Assembly: GCF_021502725.1 (NCBI RefSeq)
Contig: NZ_JAKFFS010000001.1
Span: 2,046,001-2,110,000, forward strand
DNA length: 64,000 nucleotides
Direction: 5' to 3'
From: Dyadobacter sp. CY345
Lineage (GTDB): Bacteria; Bacteroidota; Bacteroidia; Cytophagales; Spirosomataceae
The position numbers and the translations under genes were made by a program. The notes beneath the pieces are model-generated. The model had not been told where the DNA came from. It searched no databases and worked only from the letters and a program-made list of their open reading frames with translations. This document shows positions 26,842 to 35,747 of this stretch, piece by piece; position 1 is the first letter of the stretch; the number at the start of each line of letters is the position of its first letter.

Positions 26842-29800
26842 ATGCAGGTAAAATCTACACTAATCAGGCTCATGTGTTTGGGCTTATTGTTATCGACACA
26901 ATTTTCTTTTGCACAAAAGGCTGCGGTCAATATTCTCGTATTTAGTAAAACAGCTTCTTTCAGACATGCCTCAATAGATGCAGGTAAAAAAGCACTGGCG
27001 AAAATGGCAACTGAGAAAGGCTTCACTGCGAGTTTCACCGAAGATGCTACACAGTTCAATGACAAGAATCTTAAAAAATACAACGCTGTATTATTTTTAA
27101 ATACGACCGGCGATATCCTGAACGATGAACAGCAGGTCGCTTTTGAAAGGTTTATCCAGGCCGGGGGAGGTTATGTTGGTATCCATGCCGCTACGGATAC
27201 GGAATATGGCTGGCCGTGGTACGGGAAATTGGCGGGAGCTTATTTCCTGGATCACCCAATGACGCCGAGCAATGTTCAAAACGGCAAATTTATTGTAACT
27301 GAAAAAAATCATTGGTCTACGCAAGGAATGCCTGACGAATTTGAGCGAAAAGATGAGTTTTACAGCTTTAAAGACATTTCTCCGAAAATTAATGTCGTCC
27401 TGAAAATCGATGAAAAAAGTTACGTAGGCGGAAAAAATCCTGACTTTCACCCAATTAGCTGGTATCAGGAATTTGATGGCGGTCGGTCGTTTTATACAGC
27501 GATGGGGCATACGGATGAAACATTTGCCGAACCTCTTTTTCTGAATCATCTTTCGGCAGGAATTAAATATGCTGCCGGAGGTGACGCTCCGAAACCTTTG
27601 GATTACAAAAAATCCAGACCGGAAGAAAACCGTTTCACGAAAGTGATCCTTGAAGAAAAATTGGATGAACCTATGGAATTGAGCGTTTTGAATGATAATA
27701 GGGTTTTATTTATTCAGCGCAAAGGAGAAGTGCGGTTATATAATACAAAAACGAAAGAGCTGAAAACCATTGCAAAAATTCCGGTCAGCTTGAAATATAA
27801 AAACAAACAAGGAAAGGAATCAATGGGGGAGGATGGGTTGCTAGGGCTGAACAAGGACCCGAAGTTTGCCCAGAATCACTGGATTTATCTTTACTATTCA
27901 GTACCCGAGGAGCCTAAAAATGTGCTGGCCAGGTTTGAGTTGCGAGGTGATGAACTGGTGATGGAGTCGAAAAAAGTACTTTTAGATGTAGCAACGCAAC
28001 GTGAAGAGTGCTGCCATACGGGAGGGTCAATTGCCTGGGATAAATCGGGAAATTTATATCTTTCGACGGGAGATAACACAAATCCGCACGGCTCGAATGG
28101 TTTTAGTCCAAGCGACGAACAGGAGGGAAGAAGTGCCTGGGACGCGCAAAAATCTTCAGCAAATACTAACGATCTTCGTGGAAAAATTATCCGGATAAAA
28201 CCGCAACCGGACGGCACTTATACCATCCCGGAAGGAAATCTTTTTCCGAAAGGTACACCGGATACCAGACCAGAAATTTATACGATGGGGCATAGAAATC
28301 CATTTCGTATTTCAATTGACCAAAAAACAGACTACGTATACTGGGGGGAGGTCGGACCGGATGCTTCCAAACCAGATTCTTCAAGAGGGCCGGCGGGTCA
28401 TGATGAGGTAGGGCAGGCGCGAAAAGCCGGTAACTTTGGCTGGCCACATTTTGTCGGTGATAATAAGGCATACAATAAATTTGATTTTAAAAATAAAAAA
28501 TCAATGGATCGTTGGGATGAAAACGCACCTTCCAACACTTCACCTAACAACACTGGATTGAAGGTTTTGCCTCCGGCACAAAAGGCATTTATTTGGTACC
28601 CTTATGCAGCGTCCCAGGAATTCCCGTTAGTAGGATCTGGCGGAAGAAATGCTATGGCAGGTCCCGTTTTTTATGCTGACCAATTCAAAAACGCGCCTGG
28701 TGTTTTTCCTGATTATTACAACGGCAAACTGCTCGCGTATGACTGGATGAGAGGCTGGATTATGGCCGTGACTATGGACAGCAAAGGAGATTTTGCTTCA
28801 ATGGAGCGCTTCATGCCAAGTTATAAATTCTCTAATCCAATGGATATGGAATTCGCCGACAATGGCGATTTGTATATGCTCGAATATGGTACAGGCTGGT
28901 TTTCTGCAAACAATGACGCGCGGCTGGTCCGTATTGAATATAATGGCGGTAACCGTAAACCACAGATCCAAATTAGTGCGAACCAAATGGGCGGGGCCGC
29001 ACCTATGACGCTCAAACTAAGTTCGAAAGGCACCACCGACGCTGACGACGACATTCTGAAATATGCCTGGAAAATTTCATCAAAAAATGGTTTTCAGAAA
29101 ATTTTAAACACAGCGGACGCAAGTCTTATCCTTTCTAAAACAGGCGTTTACAAAGCCACACTTACGGTAAATGATGGAAAAGGCGGAATCAGTTCGCAAT
29201 CGATGGAAGTCACAGTTGGAAACGAACCGCCGGTTTTAACGCTGGAAATGCCTGGCAGTAACAAATCTTTTTATGCAGCTAACAAGCCATTTAGTTATGA
29301 CATCAAGGTTAGTGATAAAGAAGACGGGTCGTTAGGGAAAGGTATCGATCCGGAGCAGGTTGCCGTTAACATCGACTACCTGGCAGAAGGTTTTGACAAG
29401 ATCGCCATAGCTCAGGGCCACCGTTCTGCTGATGCCAGTGCTTTATTTGCGAATGGGAAAAAGCTTATTGAAGCCAGCGATTGTAAAGCGTGTCACAGCG
29501 TCGACAAAAAGTCAATTGGACCTGCTTACCGGGAGGTAGCTGCCAAATATAAAGGCGATAATTCGGCCGTTGAAAAACTGACTAAAAAAATAATTTCCGG
29601 AGGTGGCGGAGTTTGGGGCGAAACTGCGATGGCTGCGCATCCGCAATTGTCTGCTACGGACGCTTCTGAGATGGTTAAATATATTCTGAACATTGGAAAT
29701 GAAAAACCAAAAGAAAAGTCATTGCCGTTGAAAGGAACCTATGTCGCAAAAGTACCATCTGGTGACAAGGGGAAAGGAGTCTTTATTGTGAGAGCGGCTT

Positions 29801-30297
29801 ATGAAGATGGCGGAGCAAGCGGGCTTCCTTCTGTCAGATCTGAGCAGTCTTTTGCGCTGAGAAATTCAAAAATTGATGTGCATGGTTTTGATGATTATGA
29901 AAACATCATGAAGGTTTCAAACAACGGGATGAATCTGGCGATTGCTTCCAAACCGGGCTCTTACATGGTATTGAAACAAATTGATCTGAATGCTATTTCA
30001 GAATTACAAATACAAGCGATAGCTCCAAAGGCACAGCTTAACGCGGCGGGAGGAAAAGTCGAATTGCGGATGGATAGTCCCACGGGAGCTCTGGTTGGAG
30101 AATCCGTTGTCCTGGAACCATCGGAGGCGATGGACTTCAAACCGACGCTACTTACTGTCCCTATAAAGAACGCTTCAAATTCTGTTGGTAAGCTGCATGA
30201 CTTGTATGTTGTTTTTGTCAATCCGAAGGCCGAAGAACGTTCGCTGATGATCGTGGTGGGTTCAGAGTTTAAGCTACTGGAAAATTCAGAACAGTAA
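26842..30297 (+). CDS. secreted ThuA - PQQ sugar dehydrogenase - cytochrome c fusion
   Basis: An 1151-residue secreted protein. Signal peptide about 1-24. ThuA-like domain about 28-245 (ILVFSKTASFRHASIDAG, GGGYVGIHAATD). Glucose/sorbosone dehydrogenase-type beta-propeller about 260-700 (GEDGLLGLNKDP, TGGSIAWD, GHRNPFRI). A PKD-like beta domain about 720-800. A monohaem cytochrome c domain with CKACH at 881-885. A C-terminal carbohydrate-binding-like beta domain about 980-1145. Electrons from periplasmic oxidation of a sugar or polyol could pass from PQQ to haem. The substrate is unknown. It is divergent from the Nudix-derived regulator. Confidence 0.9.
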   Translation: MQVKSTLIRLMCLGLLLSTQFSFAQKAAVNILVFSKTASFRHASIDAGKKALAKMATEKGFTASFTEDATQFNDKNLKKYNAVLFLNTTGDILNDEQQVAFERFIQAGGGYVGIHAATDTEYGWPWYGKLAGAYFLDHPMTPSNVQNGKFIVTEKNHWSTQGMPDEFERKDEFYSFKDISPKINVVLKIDEKSYVGGKNPDFHPISWYQEFDGGRSFYTAMGHTDETFAEPLFLNHLSAGIKYAAGGDAPKPLDYKKSRPEENRFTKVILEEKLDEPMELSVLNDNRVLFIQRKGEVRLYNTKTKELKTIAKIPVSLKYKNKQGKESMGEDGLLGLNKDPKFAQNHWIYLYYSVPEEPKNVLARFELRGDELVMESKKVLLDVATQREECCHTGGSIAWDKSGNLYLSTGDNTNPHGSNGFSPSDEQEGRSAWDAQKSSANTNDLRGKIIRIKPQPDGTYTIPEGNLFPKGTPDTRPEIYTMGHRNPFRISIDQKTDYVYWGEVGPDASKPDSSRGPAGHDEVGQARKAGNFGWPHFVGDNKAYNKFDFKNKKSMDRWDENAPSNTSPNNTGLKVLPPAQKAFIWYPYAASQEFPLVGSGGRNAMAGPVFYADQFKNAPGVFPDYYNGKLLAYDWMRGWIMAVTMDSKGDFASMERFMPSYKFSNPMDMEFADNGDLYMLEYGTGWFSANNDARLVRIEYNGGNRKPQIQISANQMGGAAPMTLKLSSKGTTDADDDILKYAWKISSKNGFQKILNTADASLILSKTGVYKATLTVNDGKGGISSQSMEVTVGNEPPVLTLEMPGSNKSFYAANKPFSYDIKVSDKEDGSLGKGIDPEQVAVNIDYLAEGFDKIAIAQGHRSADASALFANGKKLIEASDCKACHSVDKKSIGPAYREVAAKYKGDNSAVEKLTKKIISGGGGVWGETAMAAHPQLSATDASEMVKYILNIGNEKPKEKSLPLKGTYVAKVPSGDKGKGVFIVRAAYEDGGASGLPSVRSEQSFALRNSKIDVHGFDDYENIMKVSNNGMNLAIASKPGSYMVLKQIDLNAISELQIQAIAPKAQLNAAGGKVELRMDSPTGALVGESVVLEPSEAMDFKPTLLTVPIKNASNSVGKLHDLYVVFVNPKAEERSLMIVVGSEFKLLENSEQ

Positions 30298-30425
30298 TTT
30301 CGACTTGGGAACAAAAAATCTGCGTTTCAAAAGTTTAAAGTCAAGTAATATTTCACTAGCCTTCGGATACCTAGCCAAGGCGATTGCTACAATAATTATC
30401 TAAATCAATTTTAATAAACCAAACA

Positions 30426-30800
30426 ATGAAAAGATTTAATTTAATCTGGCTTTTTTTAATACTTGGAATCGTTTTTACAAGCAATTCTCAAACGGTTGCA
30501 CCGGCTGATTTCTTTGTCGGAAAATGGGAAGTTACGATTATCGGTACCCCAAACGGGGATTCGAAAATGATTGTGGATCTTGTGAGAACAGATGGTAAGC
30601 TGACGGGACAAATGTCGAACCCAGCAGAACCAACAGCTGAAAAAGCACCTATCACGGTTGACGAAAACGGAGATTTAATAGACCTTGCATTTAATGCGCA
30701 GGGTTATGACGTCACAATAAATCTGAAAAAAGTAGACGAAGATAATTTGAAAGGAAGTTTGCTGGGTATGTTTGATGCAACTGCAAAACGGGTAAAATAG
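30426..30800 (+). CDS. small secreted lipocalin-like protein
   Basis: A 124-residue protein with a signal peptide (about 1-21, LIWLFLILGIVFTSNSQT) and a short beta-rich body beginning FFVGKWEVTI, resembling small lipocalin-like or META-like periplasmic proteins common in Cytophagales. The repeated beta strands (GKLTGQMS, GYDVTINL, DNLKGSLLG) suggest a barrel or sandwich. It lies 128 bases after the ThuA fusion gene and may share its transcript. No enzymatic motif; function unknown. Confidence 0.7.
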   Translation: MKRFNLIWLFLILGIVFTSNSQTVAPADFFVGKWEVTIIGTPNGDSKMIVDLVRTDGKLTGQMSNPAEPTAEKAPITVDENGDLIDLAFNAQGYDVTINLKKVDEDNLKGSLLGMFDATAKRVK

Positions 30801-30939
30801 TATCGGTACCCGCGACCTGTTTTTTTTACTTATTCCGTGTTAACTGGTTTGCCATTGCAGCCTTTTAATACGGAATTTGTTTTTAAAGACAATGCCGCAG
30901 AAAGACCGCTATCATAGCTTTTGTCAGGCCTCGCTAGTA

Positions 30940-31362
30940 TTATTGTTCTGCGGATTTCTGTTGCCCGTTCATGAAAAAAGATGTCAGCTCACACGCAATG
31001 CTTTTGAGATCCTGATAATTCACAGGTTTGGTGTAAAAAGTATTAACGCCAGCCTTATAAGCTGATTCGATTAAGTTTAGATTATCTGTTGTAGACAACA
31101 TTACCACAGGGATATGATCAAACGCGGGATTTGATCTGATATATTCCAGTGTCTCTATGCCGTTCATCTTCGGCATGTTCATGTCCAGTAATATTAATGA
31201 TGGCTGTTCAGATGAGGCAAGTTCAATCTTTTCAATTAATTCCACTCCGTTTTCGCAAGAGACGATTTTGATATGCTTGTCGGTCGAATTAACGGCCTCT
31301 GAGATAAGAAGCATGTCATCAATATCATCATCAACAATGTAAATTGTTTTTCCGTTTTGCAT
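30940..31362 (-). CDS. single-domain response regulator (CheY-like)
   Basis: A 140-residue receiver-domain protein. Acidic residues IVDDDIDD near the N-terminus, the phosphoacceptor Asp in LILLDMNMP, a conserved Thr in MLSTTDN and the Lys in YTKPVN are all present. There is no output domain. This is the Bacteroidota type of stand-alone receiver that interacts with hybrid kinases. The start MQNGKTIY was chosen because the 32 extra residues of the longer frame (to 31458) lie before the first beta strand. No kinase is adjacent; partner unknown. Confidence 0.88.
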   Translation of the reverse strand: MQNGKTIYIVDDDIDDMLLISEAVNSTDKHIKIVSCENGVELIEKIELASSEQPSLILLDMNMPKMNGIETLEYIRSNPAFDHIPVVMLSTTDNLNLIESAYKAGVNTFYTKPVNYQDLKSIACELTSFFMNGQQKSAEQ

Positions 31363-31634
31363 ATTATAGTGGGTATCAAGAGCAAAAATAGAAAAATTTG
31401 GCGCGTGGTCAAATGGCTTAGGTAAACAAATTAGTATTAACCGGTGACAGGATCGCAATCATAACTAGCATATTACAGAGCCGGAATCGAACAAATTGTC
31501 CCCAAATCGGCAGGAGAACTGGTAATTTAGCCAATATGACTGCAAAATATAGTTAAGAGTTAAGCAGAAAATACTATTTTGCAGCCTGAATTATTTAAAT
31601 CAATTATTTTCACAACAAATACGAAAACCAGTCT

Positions 31635-31814
31635 ATGGAAAAGTACGAACAAATTAAGCAGCTAGTTACAGACGCAGAAGGTGATTTTAAAGCATTTTAT
31701 GAAAAAGGAAATAAGGCTGCGGGAACAAGAGTTCGCGGCGTTATGCAACAATTGAAAGGCCTTGCTCAGGAAATCAGAGCTGAGGTTACAGAGAAAAAAG
31801 GCGAATCTAAATAA
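31635..31814 (+). CDS. histone H1-like small DNA-binding protein
   Basis: A 59-residue lysine-rich protein (start MEKYEQIKQLV, end KKGESK). The pattern YEKGNKAAGTRVRGVMQQLK matches the small histone H1/Hc1-like proteins found widely in Bacteroidota, which bind DNA or nucleoids. It is a single gene with its own hairpin terminator directly after it. Because it is shorter than 60 codons, it is easily missed. Confidence 0.85.
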   Translation: MEKYEQIKQLVTDAEGDFKAFYEKGNKAAGTRVRGVMQQLKGLAQEIRAEVTEKKGESK

Positions 31815-31838
31815 GCCGAGAAAAAATAATAGTTAAGG

Positions 31839-31868
31839 AGAGGCCACTGGAAACAGATGGCCTCTTTT
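31839..31868 (+). terminator. intrinsic terminator of the histone-like gene
   Basis: AGAGGCCA and TGGCCTCT form the stem, with an inner CTG-GAAA-CAG pairing and TTTTG directly after the stem. It begins 25 bases past the stop codon. Confidence 0.85.
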
Positions 31869-31869
31869 G

Positions 31870-32246
31870 CGTTAAAAATCAACTTTCCAAAACTTATACT
31901 TCGATAAAGCAATTTTCAAAAGTGGTTTGCATTACGATTTTTTTTAGCGCGAAATTGTAATATATCGCTATTTTAAGAAAATTGCTGATTATTAAATTTC
32001 CGGTATGGCAAGATATAAAAAGTTAAAAACAAGCTTTTTTTGTCAATATTTAATGTTCTTCTATTTAATGATAGTTTCTCACAATCTCCTTCACATTTGT
32101 TTTTATTAGGTATGTATTAAATAAATCCCTGAAAAACAATAAGTTATACTGGTTAAAGTTTTGTTGCAATTTTGTGATGCTAATTTATTTTCACCAAAGG
32201 AAAAATTTATTTACCCTACTAGTTCTATATACTATATAAAATTTAA
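31870..32246. other. AT-rich gene-free stretch upstream of the TonB receptor leader
   Basis: About 375 bases of very AT-rich DNA with no convincing gene. Near its end TAGT-N7-ACTA (32220-32234) sits just upstream of the -7 box of the leader/TonB receptor transcript and could be a regulator site. The longer frame 32161-32352 reads through the promoter and was not called. Confidence 0.4.
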
Positions 32247-32254
32247 TACATTTG
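32247..32254 (+). promoter_or_regulatory. -7 promoter box of the leader ORF/TonB receptor transcript
   Basis: TACATTTG matches TAnnTTTG, 18 bases before the leader ATG and 180 bases before the receptor ATG. Confidence 0.55.
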
Positions 32255-32271
32255 CTGCATACAAACAAAAC

Positions 32272-32352
32272 ATGGATTTTATGAAGTCAATTTTCCGAAA
32301 TATGATGCTTAGTTGTTGTCGCAACCTCTCTGAAAATAAATGGATGAAATAA
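32272..32352 (+). CDS. candidate leader peptide with Cys-Cys (26 residues)
   Basis: A 26-codon ORF (MDFMKSIFRN..., then LSCCRNLSENKW) between the -7 box and the TonB receptor ATG, whose stop is 82 bases before the receptor start. An internal ATG at codon 4 could be the true start. Two consecutive Cys codons (TGT TGT) sit two thirds of the way through. Position and composition suggest a regulatory leader, perhaps sensing cysteine or sulfur status, but no clear attenuator hairpin follows. Could be spurious. Confidence 0.45.
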   Translation: MDFMKSIFRNMMLSCCRNLSENKWMK

Positions 32353-32434
32353 TTACAGAGCCCAGACTGAGGCAGATGCATTTTTATCCCGCCCAAATAA
32401 TCCTGAAAATACAGATACCACCAAATAAAAAAGC

Positions 32435-34996
32435 ATGAAACAAGTTTTAAAGTCAGCCACCATTTTAGTTGCGATCTTTTTCCCCTTATTTTTATCAGCA
32501 CAGGATCCTACGATCAATGCAACAGTTTCCGGGAAAATTCTGGATGCAAAAACGGACGAAGCCCTCATTGGAGCGACAGTTACTATTAAAGGAACAACCA
32601 ACGGAGACGTGACCGACGCAAACGGCGAATTCAGTCTGGTGACTGGACAAAAATTACCTTTTACGCTGATTGTGTCTTATATCGGTTATTTAAAAAAAGA
32701 AATTCTGATTGCGGATAGCAAAGTTGAAATCAAACTTGATCCAAATAATACACAGCTGGAAGACGTTGTTATTTCTTCCCGGCGTCGGCAGGAATCGGCG
32801 CAGGATGTTCCTATTCCAATTTCCGTTATCGGCGGAACAAGGGCAGAAGATGCTGGCGCATTTAATGTAAACCGCTTGAAAGAATTAGTGCCTACGGTTC
32901 AATTATATGCTTCCAATGCACGAAACACAACGCTGAATATTCGTGGTCTTGGTTCAACTTTTGGTCTGACCAACGACGGGGTAGATCCGGGTGTAGGGTT
33001 TTATGTAGACGGAGTTTACTATGCTCGCCCTGCTGCCACTGCGCTTGACTTTATTGATATTGAGCGCGTTGAAGTACTTCGTGGCCCGCAGGGAACCCTT
33101 TTTGGAAAAAATACAACAGCAGGAGCTTTCAATATTACAACGAGAGCCGCGAGTTTCACGCCCGGAGCAAATTTTGAAATGAGTTATGGTAATTTGGGTT
33201 TCATCCAGGCGAAAGCCTCGGTGACCGGACCAATAAGTAAAAAGCTGGCGGCTCGTATGTCTTTTACAGGAACGCAGCGAAACGGTACTTTTTTTAACCT
33301 TCATACGCAGCTACCGATTAACGATATCAACAATATCGGGGTAAGAGGGCAGATACTTTACACGCCTAGCGAAAATGTAAATATCACGGTGATCGGCGAT
33401 ATTTCAGATCAAAAACCTACCGGTTACGGATGGCCGGTAGCCGGAGTTGTGCCTACCAAAAGGGCGGCGTATCGTCAATTTGATGCCATCATTGCGGATT
33501 TAGGATACACACTTCCATATAAAAGTGCTTTCGAACGTAAGGTTGACCTGGATACACCTTCGAAAGCAGATAATCAATTGGGCGGTGTTTCTGTTAATGC
33601 CGATATCAAAATTGGCAAAGGAACGTTGACATCAACTTCGGCATGGCGTTACTGGAAGTGGACTCCATTAAATGACAGAGATTATATTGGATTGCCGGTA
33701 TTTACGATTTCCTCCGGTAACTCGAAGCATGATCAATGGTCTCAGGAAATACGTTATTCAGGAAGAATTTCACCGAAATTAAGCGGAGTCGTTGGTGTTT
33801 TTGGACTTTGGCAAGACTTAACTTCGGATCCTGTTCAGACAGAAGAAGCAGGTTCCGCGCAATGGAGATTTGCCCAAAGTTCAACAAGTGCGCTTTGGAA
33901 AACACCTGGATTATTTGACAATTTTGGTATCCGTACAACAAACCGTATTAAAAGTACCAGTTTAGCAGTATTCGCACAGGCTGACTGGGTTATCACGGAC
34001 AAGCTGCATCTTTTGCCAGGTATTCGTTATAACTACGACAAAAAGGTTGTTGATTATGACCGGGTTGCGTATGGTGGATTACAAACAACTGATCCAGCGT
34101 TACTTGCTTTAAAAAATGGTGTATACAGTAACCAGGCTTTCAACACGGATTATTCGGAAGGAAATTTTTCAGGGCAGCTTTCGTTACAATATAAGGCGGC
34201 AAGCAACTTAAACGCATACGCAACTTATTCTATTGGTTATAAGCCAATCGGGGTTAACGTGGGAGGTTTGCCAACTGCAAATGGTCAGGTACTTATTGAC
34301 CTGGCTAACGTAAAACCTGAATATGTAGACCACAAGGAAATTGGTTTTAAAACCAGGCCGTCCGGGAATTCGGTTTTGAATCTTACATTTTACCGCTCAG
34401 ATATTGATGATTATCAGACGCAGGTACAAACTCCGGAACCAGGCGTAAACCGTGGTTATCTGGCTAATGCAGAAAAGGTACGTGTTCAGGGAGCAGAATT
34501 AGATGGAAATATTCGTTTCGCAAATCTTACCCTAAATGCGGCAGTAGCTTACACAGATGGGAAATACGTGCGTTTTGAAAATGCTCCGGTTCCTCTGGAA
34601 GAAGTGGGTGGAGCACAAGCATTCAAGGATGTATCAGGCGGAAGATTGCCGGGTATCTCAAAATGGTCTGGTTCTATTGGCGGCGAAGTAGTGGTTAAGG
34701 GAAGTTTTGTTGGACTGAAAGGTAATTATTTTGCTGCTGTTGATGAGTTCCTGCGCTCAGAATTCTCTTCAAGTGCTTCCCCTTCGCAATACTTGAACAT
34801 CAGTGGTTATGGTCTTACCAATGCCCGTATCGGTTTCAGGGCTTCCAACGGCCTATCTTTCTTTTTATGGGGCAGAAACCTTTTCAACAAAAATTATTAC
34901 GAACAACTGTTGGCTGCTCCGGGAAGTTACGGACAATATGCAGGAATTGTTGGTGATCAGCGTACTTATGGTGTGACTGTACGATTTACGTACTGA
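32435..34996 (+). CDS. TonB-dependent outer-membrane receptor
   Basis: An 853-residue receptor. Signal peptide about 1-22 (ILVAIFFPLFLSAQ), CarboxypepD_reg-like domain about 27-110 (VSGKILDAKTDEALIGATVTIKG), plug about 120-230 (NIRGLGS, ERVEVLRGPQGTLFGKNTTAG), and a 22-strand barrel ending in an aromatic residue (VTVRFTY). The barrel resembles the siderophore-receptor-like group more than SusC, and no SusD partner follows. It imports an unknown substrate with TonB energy. It is monocistronic: a strong terminator follows directly. A leader ORF with a Cys pair precedes it. Confidence 0.93.
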   Translation: MKQVLKSATILVAIFFPLFLSAQDPTINATVSGKILDAKTDEALIGATVTIKGTTNGDVTDANGEFSLVTGQKLPFTLIVSYIGYLKKEILIADSKVEIKLDPNNTQLEDVVISSRRRQESAQDVPIPISVIGGTRAEDAGAFNVNRLKELVPTVQLYASNARNTTLNIRGLGSTFGLTNDGVDPGVGFYVDGVYYARPAATALDFIDIERVEVLRGPQGTLFGKNTTAGAFNITTRAASFTPGANFEMSYGNLGFIQAKASVTGPISKKLAARMSFTGTQRNGTFFNLHTQLPINDINNIGVRGQILYTPSENVNITVIGDISDQKPTGYGWPVAGVVPTKRAAYRQFDAIIADLGYTLPYKSAFERKVDLDTPSKADNQLGGVSVNADIKIGKGTLTSTSAWRYWKWTPLNDRDYIGLPVFTISSGNSKHDQWSQEIRYSGRISPKLSGVVGVFGLWQDLTSDPVQTEEAGSAQWRFAQSSTSALWKTPGLFDNFGIRTTNRIKSTSLAVFAQADWVITDKLHLLPGIRYNYDKKVVDYDRVAYGGLQTTDPALLALKNGVYSNQAFNTDYSEGNFSGQLSLQYKAASNLNAYATYSIGYKPIGVNVGGLPTANGQVLIDLANVKPEYVDHKEIGFKTRPSGNSVLNLTFYRSDIDDYQTQVQTPEPGVNRGYLANAEKVRVQGAELDGNIRFANLTLNAAVAYTDGKYVRFENAPVPLEEVGGAQAFKDVSGGRLPGISKWSGSIGGEVVVKGSFVGLKGNYFAAVDEFLRSEFSSSASPSQYLNISGYGLTNARIGFRASNGLSFFLWGRNLFNKNYYEQLLAAPGSYGQYAGIVGDQRTYGVTVRFTY

Positions 34997-35012
34997 TTTT
35001 TCAATACTGTCT

Positions 35013-35053
35013 AAAAAAAGCATCAGCGAAAATTGATTCGCTGATGCTTTTTT
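35013..35053 (+). terminator. intrinsic terminator of the TonB receptor gene
   Basis: AAAAAAGCATCAGCGAA and its complement around a 6-base loop make a perfect stem with A- and T-tracts on both sides. It begins 17 bases past the receptor stop. It can work on both strands. Confidence 0.9.
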
Positions 35054-35131
35054 AATATGCATCTAATTCAGTATTTAAAAAAATATTCTCCGTTACGCGG
35101 GAATTGGTTAGATTAAGGCTGTATTTGAAAT

Positions 35132-35323
35132 TTATCTGCCTTTCCTGTTTGCCTGAACCCCCTTACCCGGATGGAAATCACCCGCGATCCATCGCACGAA
35201 ATTTTGCGTATTTTTTATGTAAATTTTTTTTGTCAAAGGTTTCGCTGACGACGCTTCAATTTCCTGTGCGTAACGTTGTAATAAATTTTCAATAACATGG
35301 AGTGTCTCTGAGTTCGTTTTCAT
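35132..35323 (-). CDS. small protein resembling a stand-alone integrase core-binding domain
   Basis: A 63-residue protein (start MKTNSETLHV). The segment TKKIYIKNTQNFVRWIAGDF resembles the helical N-terminal core-binding (SAM-like) domain of tyrosine recombinases, without any catalytic domain. A longer frame to 35374 overlaps the upstream response regulator stop. It follows that gene by 34 bases on the same strand and may be co-transcribed. The resemblance is by eye and the function is unknown. Confidence 0.5.
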   Translation of the reverse strand: MKTNSETLHVIENLLQRYAQEIEASSAKPLTKKIYIKNTQNFVRWIAGDFHPGKGVQANRKGR

Positions 35324-35357
35324 AAGATAAGATGGAGGGTAAGTTAACGCTATACAA

Positions 35358-35747
35358 TTATTCTCGACCGGCACCGGAAGCAGTTCGGATCAGGCCGATA
35401 AAAGTAGCGGGTTCAGATTGTTTTGATAAAAAATAATCCGCTCCGGCTGCCATAATATTATTAATAGTTACGGAATCGTCTCGTCCCGAAAATGCGATGA
35501 TTTTTGTCGACGGCCAGTTTTGTTTAAGAATCACAGCTGCCTGAAAGCCTGACATGACAGGCATTTCCATGTCCAAAACGATAACGTCAGGTATCTGTTC
35601 GGATTGATACATTTTGTCGATGCAATCCTGTCCGTTTTCTGCTTCAAATGCGATGTTAATTTTGTTGTTAGCTAACATGTACCGTGTTGCATACCTAATC
35701 ATCACATTATCATCTACGATGGCAACATTAAAATTGGGATTTTTCAT
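35358..35747 (-). CDS. single-domain response regulator
   Basis: A 129-residue receiver domain with AIVDDN acidic residues, the phosphoacceptor Asp in VIVLDMEMP, a Ser in AFSGRDD and a Lys in FLSKQSEP. There is no DNA-binding output. The ATG overlaps the stop of the upstream AraC-type gene by four bases, so the regulator pair is translationally coupled. No histidine kinase is adjacent. Confidence 0.88.
   Translation of the reverse strand: MKNPNFNVAIVDDNVMIRYATRYMLANNKINIAFEAENGQDCIDKMYQSEQIPDVIVLDMEMPVMSGFQAAVILKQNWPSTKIIAFSGRDDSVTINNIMAAGADYFLSKQSEPATFIGLIRTASGAGRE

Noticed and set aside
32161..32352. 63-codon frame ending with the leader peptide
   Set aside because: It reads through the AT-rich promoter and the -7 box at 32247, so only the last 26 codons (from 32272) can be translated from that transcript.
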